The position numbers were made by a program, and so were the translations under genes. From the NCBI RefSeq assembly GCF_003171515.1, contig NC_089399.1, forward strand, positions 1,550,001 to 1,614,000: DNA of 64,000 nucleotides. Direction: 5' to 3'. Below, piece after piece: positions 43,408 through 53,594 of the stretch (position 1 is its first letter; the number at the start of each line of letters is the position of its first letter). Source of the DNA: Pyrenophora tritici-repentis. Its lineage: Eukaryota; Ascomycota; Dothideomycetes; Pleosporales; Pleosporaceae. Below the pieces are notes generated by a model, which saw nothing but the letters and a program-made list of their open reading frames with translations, was not told the origin of the DNA and searched no databases.

Positions 43408-45442
43408 ATGTTCAGCCCAAGCGATGTAAAGAACATCTTCGCTCTTTTTCCTCCACAAGAGACTTCCGATTTCATACCACAGTTCACACTATCATCTCGT
43501 GGCCATGGTTTCGTGACCCTCCAGTTCGCCCAAGCACAGTTCAGAGGTCGAGTAACCAAAGGTAAGTTGATTCGATAGAACCGTGCGAAGTGTTTACTTA
43601 CTTTTTATAGAAACTCAACGGATACCACTTTCAGATTTTGCTAGCGAACTTGACATAGATCAGACGCTTGTAGATCAGCTCGCGCGGAATCATCCAAAAC
43701 TTTGCTTACTAAGTGTGGACCGGAAACACATCATCCCTTTTCATGAACGAGATGCACTGCGGGAAAAGCTTTCTGGTCTATTGTCCAATGGACTAGTTGC
43801 CAAAGCCGACTTCGCTACGCAACACGATATCTGGCTCAACAGTTTGGACGCTCTACTCGCCGACCATGATGGCGAAGTGCTGAGTATTGACGGCTACGTA
43901 TGTAAAAGATCTTACGAAAGCGCCATTTCGGAAGCTATCTCCAGTCGGGTTGATCAAGCGCTCAAGAACGTGCAGTAAGTGCAATTCATACTCCATTAGT
44001 ATCATTATCTAACACTGCATAGAACAACCAGCATCAAGTCAGAAGACTTACCAAACAACCCATCAATATGGTTCATCTCCCACACTCTGAACCAAGTCTT
44101 AGAGAAGGAGAATCTCACCTCTCAATTTCACATCCAAGAATCCAATGGTACCATCTCCTGTACACCCAAACAACTCATCGAATCCAAACGCGACGCAACG
44201 CTCAATAGTCTCCAATCCGGCGCACTCGCGTACCTCGATCTTCAGAAATTCGCCTCCGACTACCCCGACTTCTTCTCTACCTACAAAGACGCCGTCTCCC
44301 ACTTCCAAAACCTACCCAACATCACCGTACTAGACACCTTCGCCGTCTCCAAACCATGGACAACGCAAATTCAGCAAGACTGCATCCGCATCCTCGAACA
44401 AGAAGGCTCCACACTCGACGTAACCGAAGTAATCGGATCCCGTCTCCCCGCCAGCATCGTCGAAACAGTCTCCTCGCAATCCAAAGACGCCATCATAAGC
44501 GCCCTCTCCCAAAAGCCCCCAGGCCAACGCATCATCCGCGTCGGCCACCTCATCCTCACAGAAACCAGACGTGACGGCGCCATCGACGAACTCGCAACCT
44601 ACGCAACCCAAGACGCCCATTCCCAATGGCAAACTCTCCTCAACGATCCCACAACCACAAACAACACCACCACAGCCCCCGACCCAAAGTATTCACGTGA
44701 CAGAATCCGCAATCTAATCCCCCCTTCAGGCCTCGTCCAGCGCCTCCTCCTCGCCACAAAACCCGTCGACAAAGCGCTAGAAGAGACTTTCTACAACACG
44801 CTCGCGCCTCTGGAAACCGCAAATGAAGAAGATTTCGCTACATACTGGTCTGACCGCTGTCTCGCCCGCTACAACATCTACAGCACAGGTCTAACAGGCG
44901 TCTCGGACCCCAAAGTGCACGACCAACTCGCCCAGCTACTCGCTGCGTATGCGAAGAAAGAACTTATACCGGATACGCTGGCTAAAGCGCGCGCACAGCG
45001 TCTGGTGCAGAGTCGGCGGACGCGCAAGAATGTCGCGAGGTTGAGTGGTGTGCTGGAGACGGTGGAGGGCGTGGCTGGTATTGCGACGGCGTTGGACAAG
45101 TTTAATAAGAAACAGGGGGTTGAGGCACCGGGGGAGACGACGCTGGTGGCGGCGAAGAAGGTCATGGTGGAGGATATGCTGAGGCGGTTGCAGAAGCAGA
45201 AGGCGAGTGATGGGCCGGTGTTATTTTTGACCCTCGTGGTTGTGCTGTTTGCAAGACAGTATGATGGTGTGGTTTATGCGACGGGCAAGTTTGCACCCAA
45301 GTTATTGAAGCAGCTCAAGGGGACGTTGGATAAGGTGCAGTATGAGAAGGTGGAGGCGTGGAAGGAGGCTGCGAAGACTAATGCGTTGACTCCCGAAGAC
45401 AGGGCGGAGATGGTGAAGATGGCTGAGGCCGGAGGCGATTAG
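43408..45442 (+). CDS. UFL1-like protein (putative E3 UFM1-protein ligase homolog)
   Basis: A 645-aa protein. Exons are 43408-43561, 43611-43974 and 44023-45442, with introns of 49 and 48 nt. The N-terminal FVTLQFAQAQFRGRVTKETQ followed by RIPLSDFASELDIDQTL resembles the opening of animal and plant UFL1 (FQRAQF...TQRLSE...). The next blocks, LVDQLARNHPKLCLLSVDRK, LREKLSGLLSNGLVAKADFA and LTSQFHIQESNGTISCTPKQ, look like the repeated winged-helix units of that family. LDTFAVSKPWTTQIQQDCIR and the C-terminal helical ARLSGVLETVEGVAGIATAL region follow. UFL1 with DDRGK1 transfers UFM1 to ER-bound ribosomes. Yeast lacks the pathway, so a fungal homolog is notable. Identification is by remembered similarity; an unrelated PCI/winged-helix protein is the main alternative. 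Confidence 0.55.
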
Positions 45443-45674
45443 TTGAGCTGGTGGAGTGGTATTCGCTACAACAAAGTCAGGTTCAAAACAACATTGCATG
45501 CAGAGAATATGTATCGAAGTAAGAATTATTATTCATTTAGGCTATCTAAGTAGCCAGTTGGATATCGTGGGTATTCGTGAAATCATGCCATGAAACCATG
45601 TCTAAAGACATTCGCAATGTTCTCATCTCATGAAGATTTTCCATGATGTGGAGGACAGTGGGACGACTCAGAAC

Positions 45675-47186
45675 TTAGTCCATGATGCCGCGCTTGCCGT
45701 CGTGGTCGGCGTCCTTCTTGGGGTCTAGAGAGCTGGTTAGTTTCATGATAGTCCGAGAAGCTGGAGATTACTTACTGAGCTTGTCCATCATGGAAGGCTT
45801 GCCGTGAACATCAGAGGTACCGTGCTGACCTGAAACATGTTGGTGGTCATCCCGGATGGAGGAGTGAGGAACAGCGTGGGATTGAGGTTCAACGAGGGCC
45901 TTGGGGAGCTCGCTCTTGCTAGCGTAGCCGCCCTGAGCCACATCGCCTCGCCCCACAGTGCCCTCGACGTGTCCGGGAACGCTGCCATGCTCACCTGTGG
46001 TGCTAGTGTGATGACCAGTTCCACCAATTCCAGTGCTTCCTACGCCTCCTCCAACACGGGGGTCGGCAGTGTTAGCAGCGTGAGAGCTGTGAGGGCCGGT
46101 AGGGTCGGAGTGTCCAAGGCCGCCGGTAGTGCTGTGTCCAGTGACTCCTGAGCCAGTGGTGTTGTAAGCACCAGTTCCAGTGCTGCCTACACCGCCAACG
46201 CGAGGATCAGCCTGGTTGGCCATACGTGAGCCGTGGGGGCCGCTGGGGTCGTTGAAGTCTGCAGTTCCGTGGCCACCAGTCATTCCAGTGCCCATGGTGT
46301 TGCCAGTTGAAGAACCGAGACCGTGGCCGGTAGTGGAGTGGCCAGTCAAGCCGCTGCCGTGAGACTCGGTGTATTGGCCAGCACCGACACCACCAACACC
46401 TGCAGTGTTGCCTACAGTTCCCAGACGGTCAGAGTCGACACGCGGGTCAGCCTTGTTCATCATGCCGGAGTTGTGGGGACCAGTTGGGTCTGTGCCGTGA
46501 GTAGATGAGCCGAGACCAGTGCCGTGTGTGGTGGATGAGCCAAGGCCGGTACCGTGGGTAGTCGAGGAACCAAGGCCAGTGCCGTGTGTGGTGGATGAAC
46601 CAAGGCCAGTTCCATGTGTAGTGGATGATCCAAGACCGGTACCGTGAGTGGTAGATGAACCGAGACCGGTGCCGTGGGTGGTCGAGGAACCAAGACCAGT
46701 GGTACCGTGAGACTCAGTGTACTGTCCAGCACCAATCCCGCCAGCTCCTGCAGTGTTACCTGCAGTGCCGAGGCGGTCAGAGTCAACACGTGGGTCAGCC
46801 TTGTTCATCATGCTGGAGTTGTGAGGACCAGATGGATCTGTGCCGTGGGTGGTGCCTGTGGTTGATGAACCAAGACCAGTTCCATGTGTGGTGTTGTGGG
46901 TGGTGCCATGAGTGCCAGAGGTACCGAGACCAGTGCTTACACCGGAGCTGTGGTGGTCGCTGGCGAAGCCACCTGCACCAGTAGTACCAGTGGTAGTACC
47001 TGAAGTGTTGTGGACAGAAGGGTCGGCAGTGTTAGCAGCGTGGGAGCTGTGAGGGCCAGTGGGGTCATCTGAAGAGAGTCAGTAAGGTTTCAATGGCAGT
47101 GTAGAAGAGATGTACTCACCATGGGTCTTGTCCTTGTGCATGACCTGGTCGACCTTGGCCTTGACTTTCTCCATTACTCCTGACAT
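45675..47186 (-). CDS. Hydrophilic Gly/Thr/Ser/His-rich repeat protein, stress-protein-like
   Basis: A 469-aa protein. Exons are 47186-47120, 47068-45776 and 45724-45675; introns are 51 nt each. Conserved ends (MSGVMEKVKAKVDQVMHKDK at the N-terminus; KPSMMDKL then NPKKDADHDGKRGIMD at the C-terminus) enclose a long repetitive middle. Two nested repeats are visible: the 10-residue GLGSSTTHGT and a larger module with GPHSSHAANTADPRV or GPHNSSMMNKADPRVDSDRL. There is no signal peptide or membrane span. The composition (Gly, Thr, Ser, His, few hydrophobics) is that of hydrophilin/LEA-like proteins induced by drying or starvation in fungi, which is inference. A TATA box lies 150 bp upstream and an STRE pair further up, consistent with stress induction. 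The repeats are prone to copy-number change. Confidence 0.8.
46494..46700 (-). repeat. 30-bp coding minisatellite, seven units
   Basis: Seven consecutive units encoding the decapeptide GLGSSTTHGT. Six units are exactly 30 bp (46521-46700) and the first (46494-46520) is 27 bp. Units differ by silent or conservative changes, which shows that they are not an assembly artefact. This cluster lies between two larger duplicated modules (about 46360-46490 and 46700-46850). Confidence 0.85.
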
Positions 47187-47333
47187 GATTGCTGAGTTGT
47201 GTGTAGGTTGAGATGGGTGAAGGGGGTGAAGGGGGTGAAGTGGTTGATAAAGTGAAGAGTTGATTGAAGTGTTTGATTGTTGAAGTTGTTGTTTGGTTGT
47301 GTGATGAGAGAAGGTAAGAGAGTTCAGGTCCTC

Positions 47334-47342
47334 TTATATATA
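47334..47342 (-). promoter_or_regulatory. TATA box of the repeat-protein gene
   Basis: On the minus strand the sequence reads TATATATAAG, about 150 bp upstream of the ATG at 47186, with CCAAT directly before it. This is one of few clear TATA boxes in the window and fits a strongly regulated gene. Confidence 0.6.
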
Positions 47343-47706
47343 CATTGGTGAGGGCAAGAGCAAGAACGCTTTAGCTTTACGTCATGTCTATGGAACCGTC
47401 ACCTGTCAGCGGACGTTGTACCAACCGAAGCAACAGCTCCACAATCCCTGTTTCTCACGGCCCTTTGTCGTGGTCAGCTAGTGCCACAATCAACCCCAGC
47501 CGCAAGTGTAAGTTCGCGTCACTGCAGGATTGACCTCGACGTCATGGGTAATTTGAATGCCATGGCCAAACCTGCCCAATTCTCTCTCTATGCGGCAATA
47601 GCATGGTGATCTTGCGCTCAAACTTTCAGCTTAGACATGCCGTAGCGTTTGATGATTTCTACCGCCGCCACAATTATGGGCTAATTACGCAGCCACTCTT
47701 GCTGGA

Positions 47707-47721
47707 CCCCTCATTGAGGGG
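47707..47721. promoter_or_regulatory. Inverted pair of STRE-type elements
   Basis: CCCCT (47707-47711) and AGGGG (47717-47721) form an inverted pair 5 bp apart, about 520 bp upstream of the repeat-protein gene. AGGGG is the stress response element bound by Msn2/Msn4-type zinc-finger factors in yeast. Use here is inferred. Confidence 0.35.
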
Positions 47722-48469
47722 CTCTGCGATGGATGAAGCTAACAACTAACCGTTTCTGCCGTGGTGGGGTTAGCTCTTCGACGGCGGTGCGTCATTCTAC
47801 GATCCGACACACCAAAAGGTGGGGAACGGGAAAGCTTAGCAACTACTCCATTTCCTGATTCTCCCCATCTTGCATCACGCCTTGCTGGCCATTGACGCGC
47901 GTGCGGTACCAGATCCGCTGCAAACCTTGCTTACACCGCCACAGTTGACCGCGAAACAGGGCACAGTGTCATAGTGGGTACATGACCGCGAGGCCTAGAA
48001 GCCTTTGCATGGACATGCCCTTGTTACAAGACACAATGCCTTGGAAACGCGTTCCTGGGCTAATACCCACAAGTCAGTCGTTGCTGTGCCTTCTCGCAAT
48101 CGGGTTTCCTGGGGGAACGCGTAAAGCTTGCATACGATGACGTCGTACCTTGGGCCCATGCAAATACTTTGCAATATTTTCACCAGCATATCTCGCAGAT
48201 CATCTCAAGTCCAGAGAGATCTCCAAGATATCGAAATGCCTCTATAGAGACGATAGTCTGCTTCGTCGAGAGACGTTGTCTTGCGTAAGAATGAGCTTTG
48301 CGTGTGTGTTGACATGGAAGCTTGGGCCAAGTACGCGCCTATGACGTAGTGTGTATAGCTTCGACCCAACAACTTGACGGCCACGAACTACCTCCAAATG
48401 TCTATCACGACTGACCTTTACGTTCCTAATACCTACCTTTTCTAGCACTTCTGTTCACCCTTTGCCAAA

Positions 48470-49519
48470 ATGTCTGAATCCAGGATGAGAGTCCCCGACA
48501 AGATCAAGGAAGTCGCGAAGGAGGACTTCGAACAAGCCAGGGAACTTGCTACAGATGCTGTTCGCTCGGGCGCATATCTCTACCCCTTCAAGGTACGCGT
48601 CTCAAATCTTCCGTCTCAGACCCACCGGGAGGCTAAGTTATACCTTCCTTGTGTGGGGCTTTGGATAAGCAAGACAGGACACCATGGAGCTGGGAAGTCA
48701 AAGTGATACGACTAACACAACCTCAAGGGAATCGCCTACTTCTTCACGCACCGTGCACTATGGAAGCCTCTCGCCGCCAAGCTCGTTCCGACTGTGTCCC
48801 TAGGACTGGGTGTTACGGCGATGATGTTTGCTGTCACCTACGTGCCCCAAGCCGCTCTGCTCTCCATCTTCAACGGCCCGCTCGCCATCTTCACCACCAT
48901 ACTGCTTGTTCTTAGTGAATCCTCCACCATCTTCTCGGTCCTAAGCAAGAACTTCCTCATTGATGATGCTCTCATCGACACCTTTGATGGCACCCTGGTC
49001 TGTCGCAACCAGACGACGTTGGTATCAAACGAGCGCCAGGTGAAGTCAGGAAGCGATCCGATCGGAAAGTTGGGCAAGCTCGTCACCAAGCCTTTTGCCA
49101 AGTTCACCCCTAGTGCTATCGTTCGGTATTTCATGTACCTGCCGCTGAACTTCATTCCTGTTGTCGGTACCATACTGTTCGTCATCCTCCAGGGACGCAA
49201 ATTTGGTCCCACCGCACACGCTCGGTACTTCCAGCTCAAGCAGATGAAGAAGCAAGAGAAGGAGCGATTCGTTGAACAACGCAAGGCTGCATATGCCAGG
49301 TCAGTCTACCCGTTTACATATACCCCAACCTTGCTAACGTTTGCTAGCTTCGGTATCCCTGCTGTCCTCCTCGAGCTTGTACCTGTCGCCGGCATTTTCT
49401 TCTCCTTTACAAACACGGTCGGTGCCGCTCTCTGGGCCGCAGATATGGAACAAGGCAACACTACCGCCCCCAATCTGCGCCAGCAAGCCGAGGCAGCAAA
49501 GGGCAGAGATGAGTTGTGA
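48470..49519 (+). CDS. EI24-domain membrane protein (Rrt8/Lds1-like, outer spore wall family)
   Basis: A multi-span membrane protein of 288 aa. Exons are 48470-48592, 48728-49299 and 49348-49519; introns are 135 and 48 nt. After a charged N-terminus (RVPDKIKEVAKEDFEQAREL) comes SGAYLYPFKGIAYFFTHRAL, the typical entry to the domain. Hydrophobic segments are LVPTVSLGLGVTAMMFAVTY, PLAIFTTILLVLSESSTIFS, YFMYLPLNFIPVVGTILFVI (with the family's NFIPVVG motif) and FGIPAVLLELVPVAGIFFSF. Charged loops lie between spans 3 and 4 (KQMKKQEKERFVEQRKAAYA). Yeast Rrt8, Lds1 and Lds2 of this family sit on lipid droplets and help spore-wall formation. The function here is not proven. Confidence 0.8.
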
Positions 49520-50068
49520 GGGGTTCACTGTCCTTGAGATGGTGATACATAACCTCACAATCTTTGCTAATAACAATAACTAAGGGACTTTGAACCTTAT
49601 GTTCGTTATGGGCCCGACGGGCGCTTCAGATATCCGTGGAAACCTTAGTACGCACGGGGTAATCTGTTGGGGTGGCCGTGACACTACAGCATGAAATTGG
49701 GCCAAGGTGTGGCCGATGTCACTTTTCCTGAACACGGCTATGATGAGAATGAGTGATGAACATGAGCATGAGGAACTCGATAGCATAACGTACATAATAT
49801 ATCCATAATGCTTTGAAAGGCGAATCTAATGCACTTGGTGAAAATGTTTTCTACCCTCATATAACAGTGAACTTATATCGAACATATCCCCGACAGCATG
49901 CATACCGCTGCACTACTTGAGAACGACTGCATATTTGAGAAACTATAGTATCTACGCATTATTGGATATAAGGGATCAAATTCAAGCACACACATGTGAT
50001 GTACCAGAGAAGACATGAGATATACTATCGAATCAACATCTACGCGATACGACGAAAACGCCACCCAT
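49520..50068. other. Gap between convergent genes, no gene seen
   Basis: 3' regions of the EI24-like gene and the acid phosphatase gene. No coding potential or repeat was recognised. Confidence 0.55.
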
Positions 50069-51578
50069 CTACCTCTTACTCGCACACAACCCAACCACCT
50101 TACTCGCTCTATACCCCACCAAGCCATCCACATAGGCCAGAAAAATATCCAACTCCAGCATATCCACCGCCCCACCCTTGACCCCCAAACTAGGATTTGA
50201 ACTCCTCAGCACCTGTCCACCCCACAATATCCGAATGAAATATTTACAGCCAACATCAACACTCTTTTTATAAATCTCAAACACAACTTCCGACCCCATG
50301 CCCACCCAAACCATCTGCTCGATTTGCAGTATACTCAACAACCGGGCGAGAGAACCATCATGAGCGACATTATGGCGGTACAAGACCCGTGATTTACCCG
50401 CGACAGCAGCACGAATGTTATCCGCGAGTTCCGCCGTGAAAACGCCATAAGCCGCCACGGCCGCACGCAGCGACAGCGGCGAATCACGGTATACAAAACT
50501 ATACTCGTACTGACCAAGGCGATAAACAGCATCAGCCTGTCGCTGAGAAACACACAACGTCTTATTAGAAATATGACAAGGAAGGGGTTTAGCGTGACAC
50601 TGGCGAGCAGAGAGGTTATCATAGTAGTGGTCGAAGGAAGTGTGCCAATCTGAGGAATTCGCAGGGACACCGCTGACGGCGTCGAGGGCGGCGAAGAGGG
50701 GTTTAGTAGCGGCGAGGTGGGCGGTCCAGTCCGTGGCTGTGCTGCCGATGCCGTAGGTGGAGGAGAGGGATGTTGCGGCTGGGCAGGGGTAGGATGGCTC
50801 TAGGGAGTCTGTGCCCGTGGGCTGGATGTGCAGGGGTACGTTTGAAGACGGGGCGTACATGGCTTGGATTAGCATGCCTGCGACTTGGCTGGTGATGACG
50901 TTGTTGGTAACGCGGTAGGTTATTTTGTTGTTCAGGGAGGAAGGGAGGAAGTGGAGGAGGTCGTGGTAGACGGCGTAGAGGTCGGCGCCGTGTTGCCAGG
51001 AGTCGTCGAGGCCTTGGCTGGTGATTTGCGGGAATTGACAGCTACCGTTGAAACCGGGGCGGGCGAAGGGGTTGACGGGGTTGGTGTAGACGTTCCAGTA
51101 GGTGGAGGCTGAGGTGTTGCTGTTGTGGTGGAGAGGCTCTCCGTAGTAGAAGAGGCCTTGGTTGGAGCATTCCCAGCTGTATGACTCTTTTGGAAATGTA
51201 TTGGAGGCATATGGTGTTCGTTTATGGTGGCGGTGTATACTATTGGCTTGTGAGGCGGGATTCATGCTGATGAATATTGGATACTTACACTTCCACATAC
51301 ACCAGCTCAAACTCCTCATCAGCTTTTACATATTCCTCCTTCCTCACATGCGGCATGTTACACCAATTGTACGTCCCATATTTCACCCCAGCAGGTAATT
51401 GCGAGCTGTTAAACCTAAAACCGTTTGTTCCGGTGCTGTTCAAGACTTGGTCTAGGTCGTTTATCCAACTCTTCTTCGGTGCATGCCAGCTCAAATCGAC
51501 TTTGACGTCATTTTGAACAGCTACAGCGGTAGCTACTGTTGCAAAGAACAACGAAACATAGCTGCGCGAGAAATCCAT
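50069..51578 (-). CDS. Secreted histidine acid phosphatase (histidine phosphatase clade 2)
   Basis: An extracellular or periplasmic phosphomonoesterase of 486 aa. Exon 1 is 51578-51289, the intron is 51288-51240 (49 nt) and exon 2 is 51239-50069. The start MDFSRSYVSLFFATVATAVA is a clean signal peptide; an in-frame ATG 30 codons upstream (51668) would bury it, so 51578 is preferred. The splice builds the active-site motif VIHRHHKRTP (residues 97-106), a variant of RHGxRxP in which Gly is replaced by His, as in a fungal subgroup. The proton-donor motif is HNVAHDGSLARLL, with HD intact. Several N-x-S/T sites and paired cysteines (QCHAKPLPCH) fit a secreted glycoprotein. The conserved MVWVGMGSEVVFEIYKK is near the C-terminus. 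The substrate (phytate or general phosphate esters) is unknown. Confidence 0.88.
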
Positions 51579-53154
51579 ATCCAACTCTCTAGGGCAAAAA
51601 TGGAACAACGTGAAAGCAGTGCAAATGAACACAAGCACGAAGAGAATGTAAACGCCCACATGATGCATGTTTTATACCTTGCTCAATTGTTCAAAAAGCG
51701 ATGCCGGCAACCATTACGGGTAGAGCAGGTTGTCAATTGCGGATTTTACGGGCGTCGAGAAGAGGGTCGTGGGCGGAGCGAGCGAGACAAGATGCACGAG
51801 TGTAAGTCCGAGACTGTGATTGGTTGAGGCAACACATCGAAGACGTCGGTCTGGATAGCGTCTTCTCCAACTACCCACGAACTCCAACTCGGAGGATAGC
51901 GGGTCGAGACATGTCCTCCGTGTTGCTTTTGGATGTAGCGTGTAAGTGACATGCCTTGGTGGGAGTAGGACTCGCTGTTCAGTCGACTGAGGAAATGGGC
52001 AGCGTTTCGGGAATATCGGGAATATTCACACACTAATTCGGACCCATAGTATCCTGGTTACAAAGTTGAAGAGTCGGCTTTTGTGACGCCACGTTCGTGG
52101 AGAGAAAGACGATACAGGCGTGAGGCACTAGAGGCGTGGCAGATGATGAGAAATCCAGAGGAACACAAGCATCACGTTCCAAACATGTCTCAAGCAGTCG
52201 TATCCGGGTATACACAAGCCGCGTCGAGTGTGCAAAGTTTCTCTTTCCTTCTAGGACGCATGCCGGACTACTAGGAGCCCCGACGATTGCGCTGTCTTCG
52301 CCATCGGTCAAGGTGCTGCAGAGGGTCTAGCTAAGTCTCAAAGTTGCCAAGGTACTGGGCGAAGCCGTTGAAGGCGGCACGAACGGCGAGCTAGAGAATA
52401 AGCAATGGGTGGTGCGGGGTGTATCGATAGACGTCCATATCCCGGTCTTGCTGTTGTTTGTCAAAGGGAGGGTATTGTTGGTGCAAGTGGTGTTGGTGTT
52501 ATGAAGACGCACATTTGTGCACGGGCGACTGGATCATGGCCGAAAAAAAAAATAGAAACAGAGGTCCACGGCGAGACCAGAAGCTAATTGCAATATTGTG
52601 GAGTTGAAGTAGTCATCCTCTTTTTCTGCGACGTTCCATAGTGGCTTTTCCCAGGAGCGTTGTATCGGATGTGGAGTGGCATTAATGCGCTGCTTACCGG
52701 AAACACATGGTTGCTGCTTCTTCAGCCCTTTGGAAGCTTCGAAGGTTCCAAGCCGGGCGCGGTATGTGGTGGTATGGTGGAAGCTAGCGGGAACCCCCTA
52801 TTCATGTCCATGGCGTAATCTCGATCTGGAAAGTGAACAGGGTCTCGATCTGGATCCGCCACTACCGAGATGGCAGAAGCAGACGGCGCGCTGTCTGATA
52901 AAGGTTCCCGAGGCTACAGCACGGGGTTGTCGTGTCCCTTTTATTTGGCAGCCGTTGATACGTCGCAGCGCAAATTACCCGCGCTCTTTCGCAGTCGCGG
53001 GTTGCCTCTTGTTTCATATTTGCATGCTTGGCGCCCCATTCCCCATCGGCCTTGCAGTTGTTGCAGATTCCCGTCGTACCTGTATGACGGCCAGCCTCGA
53101 GAAGCTGCAGCCAATTGCAAGCTGACAGCCACCCAGAGCTGTTACCTTGCCGCG

Positions 53155-53190
<36 letters not shown>

Positions 53191-53594
53191 CGAACAAAAC
53201 CTCCCCTCAACGTCTTCATCTTGAAAACACAAACATTTGCTTTGCTTTTTGTTTGTAGCCACTCGGCTCCTGTCAGAATCTGGGGAGGTCATTGCCGTGT
53301 AGTTGGCGTTCCTGCAGTAGTGTCGGGCATTAAGGTGGGTAAACCCTGGCCCACTCCTTCACCCGCACGCGCCATGATACGCGTTTGAGCAGGTGCTGAC
53401 CTTGCTTCACAGGCGGTTGCACCCCCTCCAATTTCTTTCCCCATCGCTGCCAGCTTGCCCGTACTGTGGAGCCGTGCGCCTATAGGAATTCCCACCAAGA
53501 CAGCTGACTGCCGCACCTGCTTCTTCTTCCAATTGCTAAGATTAAGCGCCCCAAAGTGTGACAGGCGGATATTAAGAGCTCCCGTCTGCCCACC
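51579..53594. other. 2 kb upstream region between divergent genes, no supported gene
   Basis: Between the acid phosphatase start (minus) and the septin start (plus). ORFs of up to 172 codons exist on both strands but have no domain, and several run through the CA microsatellite at 53156-53189. The frame at 52083-52274 (RSWRERRYRREALEAW) is mildly coding-like but has no ATG context or splice partner. Confidence 0.45.
53156..53189. repeat. (CA)17 microsatellite
   Basis: An uninterrupted CA dinucleotide tract of 34 bp. It lies about 400 bp upstream of the septin ATG. The length suggests polymorphism among strains. Confidence 0.95.

Larger units (their letters stand above)
47187..48469. other. 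Shared upstream region of repeat protein and EI24-like genes
   Basis: 1.28 kb between head-to-head genes. It contains a TATA box and a stress-element pair (listed separately). GAAGGGGGTGAAGG-type short repeats lie near 47218-47240, on the 5' leader of the repeat-protein gene. No ORF is supported. Confidence 0.5.
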
